DNA of 64,000 nucleotides, from the NCBI GenBank assembly GCA_022495995.1, contig JAFEMH010000074.1:744001-808000 (forward strand), written 5' to 3'. Positions within the stretch are counted from its first letter, which is position 1. Each line of letters begins with the position of its first letter. The notes under the pieces are model-generated. The model was not told the origin of the DNA, did not search any database, and saw only the letters and a program-made list of their open reading frames with translations. The translations under genes were made by a program, and so were the position numbers. Shown one piece after another: positions 20,079 through 30,545 of this stretch. Origin of the DNA: Adenophora triphylla var. japonica. Taxonomy: Eukaryota; Streptophyta; Magnoliopsida; Asterales; Campanulaceae.

Positions 20079-21397
20079 AAGCGAAGAAGGGCAATACGAT
20101 TGCTACTGATTCAGGTATCTATACGATAGATAGTTTCCTTTTTATTTCTAGTTCATGGGTATTGGATACCGAATGGGGATCTCACATTTATTTAAATGTG
20201 CAGGGACTAAAGAATAGAAAGCTACTCAAAGAAGGTGAAGTAGACCTACGTGTGGGGAATGGAGCAAGAGTTGCTGCATTAGCCGTAGGGACTTATGAAG
20301 TCACTTTACCTAGTGGACTAGTACATGTTTGGAACAATTGTTATTATGTTTCGGATTTGAGTATGAATATTATTTCTGTTTCTTGTTTGGATAATCAAGG
20401 ATATATGTTTCTTATTGAGAATACGATGTTTTCTATTTATTTAAATGATATGCTTTATTGTATTGCAAATTCATTTAATGGCCTTTATATGCTTGATGTT
20501 GAGAAACAAAATGATGTTGAAGATATCTATCATGCGAATAAGAAATCTAAATCAAATGATGTGAACAACACGTTCATGTGACATTACCGGCTTGGTCATA
20601 TAAATGAGAAACGTATTTCTAAACTCCATAAGGATGGACTTTTAGACTCACATGATTATGAATCATATGAGATATACGAATCTTGTTTATTGAGAAAAAT
20701 GACCAAACCACCCTACACTAAGAGTAGTGCAAGGGCTAGTGACTTATTGGCCCTAGTACATACAGATGTATGCAGACCATTAAGTAGCATTGCTAGGGGA
20801 GAATTTCGGTATTTCATTACATTCACTGATGACTTATCTAGATATGGCTATGTCTATATATCGAAGTCCAATAGTGAAGCATTTGAGATATTTAAGATAT
20901 TTCAAAATGAAGTACAAAATCAACTTGGCAAAACTATTAAAGTACTTCAATCCGATCGAGGTGGTGAATATTTAAGCCAAGAGTTTGACAATCATCTCAA
21001 AAACTGTGAAATTGTTTCAGAGTTGACTCCACCTGGAACACCACAATGGAATGGTGTATCTGAGAGGAGGAATAGAACCTTGTTGGACATGGTTCGTTCG
21101 ATGATGAGTCAAGTTGACCATCCTATTTCCTTTTGGGGACATGCATTAGAGACTACTGCGTTTACACTGAACATAGTCCCTACTAAATCGTCTCCTAAGA
21201 CTCCACATGAGATGTGGGATGGAAGAAAACCAAATTTGTATTTCATGAAGATTTGGGGTTGCGAAGCTTATGTGAAGAGACTTGTCTCCGATAAGTTAGC
21301 ACCAAAATCTGACAAAGTTATTTTCGTTGGTTATCCTAAGCAAATTAAAGGATATTACTTTTACAACCGCAATGAGAACAAAGTGTTTGTTGCTTAA
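20057..21397 (+). pseudogene. Protease and integrase of Copia-1
   Basis: The frame from 20057 passes the protease site WVLDTEWGSH at about 20160; the expected DTG is changed to DTE, which should inactivate it (Copia-2 keeps DTGCGSH). HYRLGHINEKRISKLHKDGLL then marks the pre-integrase zinc finger after a stop at 20579. The integrase core shows HTDVCRP, FTDDLSRYGYVY, SDRGGEYLS and NGVSERRNRT, so the catalytic D, D and E are visible. The frame ends with KSDKVIFVGYPKQIKGYYFYN and a stop at 21397. The stop after NNTFM and the loss of Cys residues (YESC from CESC) make it inactive. Confidence 0.85.
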
Positions 21398-22335
21398 TAT
21401 GGTACTTTTCTTGAGAAACAGTTTCTCAATAAAGGATCTAGTGGGAGTAAAATTAATCTTGAAGAAGTTCAAGAGCCCGAAGATAACATGGAACCAAGAG
21501 TAGAGACAGAACCAAGTTCACAAGGAGTTGTGGAACCGGTTCAAGATGCACAAGTCCATCATAGATCGGATAGGTTACGATCTTAACCCGAGAGATATGG
21601 ATTTCTTGTATCAGAAAGTAATGAAGTGGAAGTCATTGAGAATGACAAACCTACTTCTTATCGAGAGGTGATGTCCACTCTTGATTCGGATAAATGGCTA
21701 GGAGCCATGGAATCCGAATTACAATCCATGCATGATAATCAAGTTTGGAACTTGATTGATCCACCTGAAGGTGTAAAAACCATGGGTGCAAGTGGGTCTT
21801 CAAGAAAAAGACCAACATGGATGGGAAGGTGCATACTTACAAGGCTAGGCTTGTAGCAAAGGGATATAGGCAAATTCATGGTATTGACTATGATGAAACC
21901 TTTTCGCCAGTTGCAATGCATAAGTCTATTAGAATTTTAATTGCCATAGCCGCATATTACGACAATGAGATATGGTAAATGGATGTCAAAACAGCGTTCC
22001 TAAATGGAAAGATACTTGAGGATGTGTATATGACACAGCCTGAAGGGTTTGTCGATCCAAGAAATTCTAACAAAGTATGCAAGTTGTAATGATCCATATA
22101 TGGGTTGAAGCAAGCTTCTAGGAGTTTGAATCTTCGTTTTGATGAATCGATCAAAGTGTTTGGCTTCATCAAGAACGAAGATGAACCTTGTGTATACATG
22201 AAGTTCAGTGGGAGCGTAGTACTATTTCTGATATTGTTTGTCGATGATATCTTACTTATTGGAAATAATATTCAACACTACAGACTGTCAAGTCTTGGTT
22301 AGGGAAATGTTTCTAAATGAAAGATATGGGTGAAG
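21398..22335 (+). pseudogene. Reverse transcriptase of Copia-1, truncated
   Basis: RT_copia motifs are in order: SYREVMSTLDSDKWLGAMESELQSM, a frame change at about 21785, then [45 protein letters not shown] and finally LILFVDDILLIGNN, which includes the catalytic VDD. Stops occur at about 21583 and 21976 and a double stop near 22086. The domain then ends in MKDMGE at about 22335, where the sequence changes to the Sire-A LTR. RT copies element RNA into cDNA inside the particle. Confidence 0.85.
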
Positions 22336-23072
22336 ATTCAAAGGGTTGAATATTTCTGGAAAAAGCTTCAATCTTATATGAACTCACTGTAAATTCAATT
22401 TCTCAAGCAATCTTCAAATGTTGAAGAATGGGGGTATTTATACCCAAGCACCAAGAAAGTAGCCGTTGGGAACAGCTGTAGCAAGTACTGTACCGGTGCA
22501 TTCTGAATGGTCCACAAATCCACTTTTGTCCCTTTGTTCAGAAGTTGCAGATAATGCTGATCAGACCTCAGTTATATTTAAGGAATGAAGGACATCTGTC
22601 ACCTTTTCAGAATCCTTGCAGATCCTGTCTGACACTTAGTCACGTGACATGATTTTGTGGTTGACTTTAAATATTGCTGACGTGGATTCCAACAGTCATA
22701 AGTTGTTCATCTTCAAGTCTTCAATCATTGGATACGATTTGGTGAGGGTGTGGTTTAGGCAGTGCGGTTTTACCAACGAGGTTTCACTTTGAACTTCAAA
22801 GAGCGGTTTCAATGTAGGAATTCCACATAGCGGTTTGCTGGTGCGGTTTCATACGTGCGGTTTGAATCTTTCTGAATTGAAACCGCATGTCCAATGAGTC
22901 TTGTGCCAGTCTTCAAGCCTAAATAAACCTATTCTACCAAATGGACTTATGCTAAAAAATTGAAGTCTAAGCTTCATTACATATGGGCCTAAAGTCCAGA
23001 AAATAGAGATGAGGTTATGGTATCAATCAAATTAAAGCTAAAGCTTGGGGGTTAAAGTATGCATACCCAACA
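22336..23072 (-). repeat. Truncated 3' LTR of Sire-A
   Basis: Minus strand starts TGTTGGGTATGCATAC at 23072. The left end is cut at about 22336, corresponding to about 63690 in the Sire-C LTR, so some 690 bases of the LTR 3' part are missing. It shares with Sire-C a TATA box set in the palindrome GGGTATTTATACCC (22432-22445) and 'gcaagtactgt' nearby. A GTCACGTGAC palindrome lies near 22640. Confidence 0.85.
22432..22445 (-). promoter_or_regulatory. TATA box of the Sire-A LTR inside a palindrome
   Basis: GGGTATAAATACCC on the minus strand, with TATAAATA at 22435-22442. The identical 14-mer occurs at 63791-63804 in Sire-C, so it is conserved between diverged LTRs. Confidence 0.7.
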
Positions 23073-23086
23073 ATCTCCCCCTTTTT
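23073..23086 (-). promoter_or_regulatory. Polypurine tract of Sire-A
   Basis: Minus strand AAAAAGGGGGAGAT abuts the LTR start TGTTGGG. It primes plus-strand DNA synthesis. In Sire-C the same place (45971-45984) has decayed to AAATAGGTGATGAT. Confidence 0.9.
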
Positions 23087-23555
23087 GATTGATGCCATTA
23101 CCTACTATAACAAAAGCAAACATTGTTCTTGGTAAAAACATGTCCATAAGAATTAACATGGTAAGTCATGTCCCGAGACAATGCACACACTAGCTTAAGT
23201 TATAGATTTCTATACTATTGAAAGATTGAAAAACTTACAAATTGAAAGTATAGAAATGCATTCAGTGCACTTAGAAAATATGAGTTAAGTTTAGAATGTG
23301 GTTTAAACTGAATGTTTAAACTTCAATTTCAAAATATGATTTTTAAGTTAAGTTTATGAATTGAGGCTTTAAACCAATGCGGTTTCATTGTTCTACAAAC
23401 AAGCAGTTTGATATGAACAATGTTTTGGAACCATGATGCAATTTTCATTACTACCTTAAGTGGTTTGAGTTACAGGTATAGGTAGGAAAGTAAATTACAA
23501 GGTTGCAAAAAATAAACTAAGCAAAAGAGTTTTAAAAAATTACGTAAATTGCAGT
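23087..23555 (-). other. Sire-A 3' untranslated region
   Basis: AT-rich stretch between the env-like stop and the PPT, alignable with 45985-46450 of Sire-C. No gene is seen. It holds copies of the GCGGTT motif. Confidence 0.7.
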
Positions 23556-26500
23556 CTATTGTTGAGGAGGTTCATCCACGAAATGATCAGGATCATTTGG
23601 CCCAGGGTTGTTGAATGCTGAACTCTCCATCCTCAAGGATCTTCTAAGTCTTCTGACCTCATCTGCAGTTCTGGCTTTGGCAGCTTCAACTGTTCTTAAG
23701 GCATTGACTGTATGAGCTATAGTTGCATTATTAGCACAAACTGCTCTAGTGTTGGCTATAGTGTCCTCCTTGATTTCATTAATTTGAAGGTGGATGGAGG
23801 AGTTGAGAGTGTTGTAAAAGGTATGGATCTGGTCTTGTATAGCTTCAGCATGTGCGGTCTGACCTTCTTGAAGATTGGCTTCAATTTCACCTATGCTCCC
23901 CCTCAAAGAGTTATCCAGCTCATTGATTTTCATGCTGAGCTTGTTATTGAATCCCTCTTTGAGGTTCTCTAGTCTGTCATTTACTTCATCAGTCAGACTG
24001 TCTAACTTTGCAGTCAGACTGTCTCTCATCAAGTTCATCTTCATATTTAGCTCCTCTTTAAGAGTATCCATCTCAGACTGGAGGCTCGTTTCAATGGTAT
24101 CAAGAACAGATCTGATATCAGAATCTGGTTGCGGTCTGGCATTGATAGAATTTAGAAGTTCAGTCTGGAAAGTTTCAAGGGCAGTTTTTGAGGAGTTGAT
24201 GAAGGCATTTGAAAGTTGATTCAGCATTTCCAACAGTTGGGCTTTGGAAACTGTATCTCCTAAGGTTTGAAGAACTCTATCAGTCAGATCCTTTCTAAAT
24301 TCACCAAAGCATTTTTCAGCTGAGGCTTTGAAAATGTTTGTTGTTCAACTCTCCCCCGTAATGGCATCAATTAAGGAGTAAACTCTTCATTGAAGTTTTA
24401 TGAGCAGCCAGTTCAAGGGATTGAGTGGCTAGAAGGTGGGATTGGGTTTCAACATGGTTCTAGAGGGAGCGGTTAGAGGCTTCAAGGGATGAATTTGAGG
24501 CAGTTAATTTTATCATGTGGCCCTGATTGGTAAGCAGTTGGCCTTGAATGAGATAAAGGGTTGAGAGAATTTGGGTGTAGTCAGAACGAGGGGTGGGTGA
24601 AGAGGAGGGAATGTTTGAGAAAGAAGGAGGCAGTTGTGTAGGGATAGTTTGAGGTGCGGTCTGGGGTTGGAAAGTGGTTTCGGTTAATGGAGGGGTTTAG
24701 GTAGGGGTGCGGTTTAAGGAAGTTTGGTGTTAAGGGTTTGGAATATTTGGATGACTGGAATTGTATGAGGTTGGGTGGGAGGGGATGGAATGGGAAGTGT
24801 TGGAGGTGGGGTGGTTAGAGGTGCGGTCAGGATGGGCGCGATTGGAATGGGTGGAGGAATTGTGGAAGTGGGAATGTTTGTGTTTTGAGGAGGGGATTTT
24901 GTGGGTGAAGTGGAAGGGGTAGCAGTATGAACTGAGTGATGGGAATGTTGCGGTTTTGGAGAGTGAGGTTTAGGTGACGAAGGAGGTGTAGGGGTTTTTA
25001 AGGAGGTGGAGTTTGAATGCTATTTAAATGAGGAGGGGAAGGAGTAGGGTCCTTGCGGTTGGAGGTGGAAACGGCTGGGCCACTTGAGGGGTTTGTCTTT
25101 CTAAGGTTGATAGGCCTTTGAGCTTGGGGGTTTTGTAGTTTGAGTTAGAGCGGTCTAAGTCAGAATCTGAGGGTAGGGAGGAGGAATGTGAGGATTCTTT
25201 GTCAAAGCAGGATGCATTTTCTCCTGCCATTAGTTCAGAATTTTTGGCCACCCTCTTTAGAAAATGTTGAGGCCCCTTTTTAGTGGTTTTCTTGGCCATC
25301 ATCTTGAAACGTTTCTTGGGTGTCTCCCCCTGAACCTGAGCATCTACGTGCGGTTCAGATATATGCAGTTGGGGGGAGGATTGCGGTCTGGGAGAAGGGG
25401 ATTTGGAATGGGATTGGATAGGTGATTGAGGTTGGGTTTGGATGGGTGACTGAGGTTGGGGAGGTGGAGGTGGTTGTGTGTTTGGCTGCAGTTTGCTTAC
25501 CTTGAGCAGCTCTCTTCTCACGAGCTCTCTTCTCAAATATTGCCAACTCAGCCCTATGAAATTCCTTCATGTCTTCATCATTCAAAATCTTATCTTGAGC
25601 AGCCTTTGCAGTTCTGGCTCTAGCAATCAAAGAAGGAATACTTGGATCTTCTTCTTCATTAGCCTCATCTTCATCAACAAGAACTTTCTTTTTCTTCAAC
25701 TGGCTTGGACCTGCACCACTTGTAGGACGCGGTTTTGGCACATGTGCGGTCTTAGCCTTCTTCTGAGGTAGTTCAGCCTGGCCTATTGTCTTCCTAGCCT
25801 TCTTGACCGCTTTCCCAACCGCTTTGTCAGTGGTCTCAAGATTCATTGGCATATAATGCACCTTGGTTAAAAGAGTGTCATCATCCCACAACTCTTTGTA
25901 TTGAGCATCCCCATTTTTGAATCTGAATAGATGACATAAATTCAGACCCAAAGTCTCTACATTTGACCATTCAACCATCAGTTCAGGATTCTGTAGCCTG
26001 AGCTCCTCAAGATGTTGACAATCAACAAAAATGGCGGTCAGGAGTCTGCAGAAAGGTTTCCACCTTTGATCAACTCCTTTTTCCTTGGATTGATAGGAGT
26101 CTGCATGAGAGGAAAGTTCTCTCATCAAGATCTTAGGCCAATGAAGAGGCATGCTATTGAAGATAGCACAATAGTACATCCACTACTGGCTGGTTAAGTT
26201 GTTGTGGTTGCAGTTCTTCCCACAAACTAACTTGCCAACTAGGAAGCAGAGGTGGCTCATCAGCTCATTGAAATATTTCCTTGGAACCTGCTTGAACTTC
26301 CCAGTCAAAGTAGGGATTCCAGCTATGGTAGATGCGGTTGCATCTCGGATTTCTTGAGGTATCCTTTCTTCAGCAGCTGGAACATTGAATCCAAAAACAC
26401 TCTGGATGTCCATATAGTCAACATTGAGTAGAACTGGTCTATAAAGGAGGGAATGGTGTAGGACTACTTCTTGGTGAATAGAAGTAGGATTCCAGATGCA

Positions 26501-27635
26501 TCCATTCTTTTGATCATCTCCCTACCCAAGGCATCATGATTCAGCTCTACTGAATTTATTTCCCAACCAAGTAGGAAAAATTGAGGATCCTACAAAGAGA
26601 GAAATTATAAAGTTAGATCCATTTTAAGAAATCACAGTTCACATGCGGTTTTAAGCACTCATGCGGTTTAGCAATGGTGCGGTTGAGAAAATAAAATTCC
26701 TTAACTCCAAGTGAACTGTGAATTTATGCATAGGAAATAAACTGAAATACTTAAGAACATATTTACTAGTACGTGGCATTGTAATCCAAAATTATCCCAC
26801 ACTTATAAGAAGTGTCTGTAGGGGAAGGTTATGGTTTCCAGCCTATATACTAAGTAAAAGCTCACGAATAATTAGTATGCGGTTTTAGAAGAAAAATTAC
26901 ATGCGGTTTAAACAGGTAGCAATGCGGTTTTCTACATGCGGTTTAACTTCTAAAATGAACAAGCGGTTTCACTTATTGAGGATCAACATGCGGTTTTACG
27001 TTTGCGGTTTATTTCTAATCATGCCGTCTGAGAGATGAGGTTCTAATGAAACTTCAAAACCAAAATTTTCAAAAAAAATTCTAAAAATTCTAAAAAAATT
27101 CTAAAAAATAAGTTCAACGATAAAGTATTTTCTGAAAATATCATGAGCAACATAAAGAACACGAAGAACACTCAAGAACACCAAAAACAGAGATATATCA
27201 AAAGTTCACCAAAATCAATAAATAACATATTAAAATGAACACATTGGGCAGTCGAGTAACAATATAACAAAAAAAATTCAAAATTCACCCAGAATCATCA
27301 AGAAAATTCATGAATACGAAATGGGTTTCTAAAACCCTTAAATTGTAAAAATCAAAATCAGTAGCCAAAAGATGTTTAGATCATCAAATAAACAATATTG
27401 ATGGGTTCTAAGCAACAAAACAAGAAAAACCCAACAAATATTACATAAAATGAGCAAGACATGAAGTTTTAAACGAGTAAAAATAGTTCATGGCATACGA
27501 AGGGGTTTTTCTCAAGTTCATCCATGGCAGATTTGCAGAAATGTAAAGATTAAGAGTTAGAAATCATACCATGTCGTTGAACTGTTTCTTTGCTACTCTA
27601 GGGATTGTTGAATCTCTAGTTCTTTTGGCAGCCAT
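23556..27635 (-). pseudogene. Env-like gene of Sire-A, two exons (27635-27570 and 26589-23556)
   Basis: Exon 1 encodes 22 residues, basic (KRTR, IPRV), starting at ATG 27635 and ending at an ATG|GTATGA donor. The acceptor TTTGTAG at about 26590 opens exon 2 in phase 0 with FFLLGWEI and LGREMIKRM; Sire-C has the same layout. Exon 2 continues with YTIPSFIDQFY, PTLTGKFKQVPRKYF, LHWPKILMRELSSHADSY, an acidic stretch (DEDEANEEEDPS), a Pro/Gln-rich region and a long C-terminal coiled coil (about 24233-23556) ending in DEPPQQ. The N-terminal part loosely resembles the 'putative plant transposon protein' family. No signal peptide or membrane segment is obvious, so 'env-like' refers to position only. 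A stop at 26464-26466 and frame changes disable it. Confidence 0.65.
26590..27569 (-). other. Putative intron of the Sire-A env-like gene (980 nt)
   Basis: Donor GTATGA and acceptor TTTCTCTCTTTGTAG flank an AT-rich, stop-filled interval. The interior is strongly diverged from the 864-nt equivalent in Sire-C, while the exon edges are conserved. It is rich in ATGCGGTTT motifs near 26640-27010. Confidence 0.65.
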
Positions 27636-28281
27636 TAAAGATTTGAGTTTTTGAAAAAATGAAGGTTTATAGAGAGAAAAAGTGGTTGAGAAAAGGAGTA
27701 CAGAGATTTGGCAGTGTAAAGAGTCAACCGTTACACCAAAATGGGTTTATATAGGTGGTGAAGGGGCAGTGTGCAGAAAGGTGATGATGGTTCCACTTAA
27801 CTGTTGCACCCTTTCAACTTCTGTAAACTGTCCTATGACGGCTAACAAGAGGGTTTTTAATGCAAATATTCCTTTTGCATTAAATGCATTTAAATTTTAA
27901 ATAAATGTGAGAAAATATTTGCAAAACTACCCTTATGCCAAAAGTGAGGACCAAGTAATAAATATAGAAAACTTACCTCAACGTGGCATGTATGCAGTTT
28001 CACAAAAAGATAAAAAATAATTTAATTTTTGGTAATAAGGAAATATTAAACCTTCTTAAAGCTTCCTTAAAGCTAAGACTTGAAAAAAATTGAAAAATAT
28101 CTAAGTGTTGAAATGCGGTTTTGAATCATGCGGTCTTGATGTGCATGCGGTTTGGAACATGCGATTGACCTCATGCGGTTTAGATCACGCGGTTTCAACA
28201 GGGGTGAGGTTTGAAACGTTAACATGATTTTTAACCTAAACACCACACTTGACACACAAGTTAGTAATAAAAAGTATGGAC
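27636..28281 (-). other. Pol-env intergenic region of Sire-A
   Basis: No conserved ORF; the plus-strand ORF at 27682-27900 is a shadow. A cluster of GCGGTT motifs lies at 28100-28195, and the equivalent cluster in Sire-C lies at about 56975-57055. Confidence 0.65.
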
Positions 28282-28352
28282 TTATTTATGTTCAAGCATA
28301 CCCATTTGTCCTCTGAGGAATGAAAACCTCTTGGAGTCAAGAGCTTTAGTGA
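28282..28352 (-). pseudogene. Last 23 codons of Sire-A pol (RNase H end)
   Basis: Minus strand encodes TKALDSKRFSFLRGQMGMLE and two more residues, then a stop at 28284-28282. It is nearly identical in pattern to the pol end of Sire-C (57143 region, TKALDSKLFTFLIGQMGMLE). The fragment is cut at 28352 by the Tat-2 LTR. Confidence 0.85.
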
Positions 28353-29744
28353 TGAATGTGCGCTCGCCCGAAAAAGATTAGAAAATGAAAAGGAGTCGCC
28401 ACGCCGTTTTTAAGAGGAAACATTGAAAACCTTTGTTTTAGAGAGAAAACATGAGTTCGGGGGTCAGGTTACGTGTTGGGAAGAACCGAGAGTTCACCCA
28501 ACACGCCTCGTCCATAGACGAGTCTTTCAATCAAACACATCCAAGTAAATCCAAAGTGTGTGCAAATATCGATAATAAACGAAATGTGATAAAATGCATC
28601 TTATTAATTATGAAATGAGAAATTACATATTGTGAGCCCATTATTTAGGGAGGCCATATCCCTGATACAAACAGACTAAAACAGATTACAAAGGAAAAGA
28701 GTCACTGCAGATGGGTCATGTGTGTCGCATGACACATCGTACCAGTGACCACATGTGTCGCGTGACACAGGATCACTTGAGGACGAAGGTGTCGCGTGAC
28801 ACATATGAGCCTTCTGCGAAACCTTACAATATGAATTCGAAATTAACGAAGCTATACGAGATCTAATTAACAATCTGAATTATGAGCGAAAAACATAAAC
28901 AACATCAAATCAACCCAGGGAGTGTGGATAGGGATAGATCCACACCCCCTTGGGGGCTCAAACACCAAATTCAACCAAATCAATCAATATGAGCTCAATT
29001 ACACAATATATGCAAGTTAAACAGAGATTGCGATTGGGATTCGGTAATTCGAGATAGCTAGGATCGATTGCGAATCCAAACAAAATAGAATTATAAAATT
29101 ATGCAAGGAATTAAATGAGAGAGAGAGAGAGAGAGAGGGTTAGGGAATTGTTACCCTTGTTGATTCCACGAATTCTATATCTAGCCAGATATAGAATCCT
29201 TCAATTCTTCGTTGTAGATCTCACGGCTACGATCCAAGGGTTCTAATTGGTGTGGGTAGAGAATTGGGTTTGGATGAGAGAGATTAGGGGTTGGAAAGGT
29301 AGGAGAGAGAGAGTTTTGGTGTTTGGGATGTTCGTCACAATGCTATTTTGGCGGAAATAACGATAGGCTGGAATTGGGATCCATTTCAATGAGGGGAGGG
29401 TCTTATTTATAGGCTGCGGTTGGCTGCCTTAGTATGTCGCACGACCTTACGCGTCCACTTTCCATGCCTCAAGTGTCGCGTGACACAAGGTGGCTCAACC
29501 GCTTTTGGCGCCAAAAACCGGTTACGGAACATTCCGGGAAAATACCCAAAAGGTCAACGGGTTTTATTCCCAAGGGGTCCTTTGGCATGAATGATGTACC
29601 AAAAGGTACTTCCTTCGCGGGAAATTCATGGAACGTTTCCGGAAGTCTCGGGATAGGCTAGGAATTTACCAAAACGCCCCTTAATGCAGTTTTATTATGT
29701 TAAAATGCATCGAAAAGGTTGCGAATTGGATTGGCGTACTTACA
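28353..29744 (-). repeat. 3' LTR of Tat-2
   Basis: Minus strand runs from TGTAAGTACGCC (29744) to GCGCACATTCA (28353). It carries a (GA)n run at about 29118-29137, TATAAATA at 29404-29411, CpG palindromes and a PBS-like TGGCGACTCC at 28392-28401. It differs from the 5' LTR by scattered substitutions and small indels, so the insertion is not very recent. Confidence 0.92.
29404..29486 (-). promoter_or_regulatory. Tat-2 LTR promoter: TATA box with upstream CpG palindromes
   Basis: TATAAATA lies at 29404-29411. Upstream on the minus strand are GTCGCACGAC-type (29436-29445) and GTGTCGCGTGACAC (29473-29486) palindromes. Downstream of the TATA box the same palindrome recurs at 28721-28736, 28754-28769 and 28789-28802. 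The 5' LTR has TATA at 43480-43487 and the same layout. Confidence 0.6.
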
Positions 29745-30002
29745 GAGCCCCTCGGCAACGTCACTTTTGGAAAAAGTGGGGTTGTCGATAAAATAAGACC
29801 CAATCTCAATGAGCGGCTGGGGTTAAGGTGAAGGGCTAGAAGGGTGAGAAGGGGAAAATTATGGCTGGACCTTTCTGAGAAAGGATTCCTACGTATCCCT
29901 TTAAGAAGGGAATCAAGCCAAATCGTAGTTCGGAATTACTAATATTGACATACAAGCAAGAAAGGGGTAGAGATGTGTCTTCATACCTTTGCTGTGCTTA
30001 CC
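29745..30002 (-). other. 3' untranslated end of Tat-2 with PPT
   Basis: Minus strand ends GTTGCCGAGGGGCTC next to the LTR TGTAAG; the purine-rich GAGGGG is the PPT candidate. Nothing else is recognised. Confidence 0.6.
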
Positions 30003-30545
30003 TGTGACTTCTGTTGTGCTCCGCTTGAGAGGCTTTTCTTGGGTTTGGCTCTGCTTGAGAGGCTTTTCTTCTTGGTAGGCTCCGCTAGAGAGGCTTTTCT
30101 TCTTTTGTGTGCTCCGCTAGAGAGGCTTTTCTGCTGGTTTGGGCTCCGCTAGAGAGGCTTTTCTTCTTTGTGGGCTCCGCTAGAGAGGCTTTTCTTTTGG
30201 TTGGCTCTGCTTGAGAGGCTTTTTCTGGGTTTTGGCTCTGCTTGAGAGGCTTTTTCCTGGGTTTGGCTCTGCTTGAGAGGCTTTTCTTCTTTGGGTGCTC
30301 CGCTAGAGAGGCTTTTCTTCTTTTGTGTGCTCCGCTAGAGAGGCTTTTTTTTTTCTTTGTTTGGCTCTGCTTGAGAGGCTTTTCTACTTTGGTTGGCTCT
30401 GCTTGAGAGGCTTTTTCTTGGTTTGGCTCTGCTTGAGAGGCTTTTCTTGGTTTGGCTCTGCTTGAGAGGCTTTTCTTTGGGTTTTGGCTCTGCTTGAGAG
30501 GCTTTTTCCTTTGTTTGGCTCTGCTTGAGAGGCTTTTTCTTGGGG
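30003..30545 (-). repeat. Minisatellite of ~30-bp units in the 3' region of Tat-2
   Basis: Around 17-18 copies of 'gctctgcttgagaggcttttc' or 'gctccgctagagaggcttttc' with variable 6-15 base spacers. On the minus strand the array is open in at least two frames (KPLKQSQ, SLSSRAK and KASQAEP repeats; ORF 30660-30085). I regard the ORF as a by-product of the repeat, though a repetitive basic peptide cannot be excluded. Confidence 0.85.

Larger units (their letters stand above)
16721..22335 (+). mobile_element. Copia-1: Ty1/copia element, truncated within RT
   Basis: It has a 5' LTR (16721-18286), a classic Ty1 PBS, gag, protease, integrase and RT in the canonical copia order. It ends inside RT at about 22335, where Sire-A sequence begins, so RNase H, PPT and 3' LTR are lost. 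It interrupts the RNase H of Tat-1b at 16720/16721; the five bases before it are CCCCT but the partner duplication cannot be seen. The same family recurs as Copia-2 at 48111-53756. Confidence 0.85.
22336..28352 (-). mobile_element. Sire-A: 3' part of a Sirevirus-like Ty1/copia element
   Basis: Read on the minus strand: last codons of pol (28352-28282), an intergenic stretch, a two-exon env-like gene (27635-23556), a G-rich PPT (23086-23073) and a 3' LTR truncated near 22336. The PPT-LTR junction AAAAAGGGGGAGAT/TGTTGGG is the well-known conserved Sirevirus type, and a gene after pol is typical of that group. The left LTR end and all of gag and most of pol are missing. Confidence 0.8.

Noticed and set aside
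23712..24219. Plus-strand ORFs of 86 and 114 residues
   Set aside because: Antisense to the coiled-coil part of the env-like gene; Ser/Leu-rich shadow of a heptad repeat.
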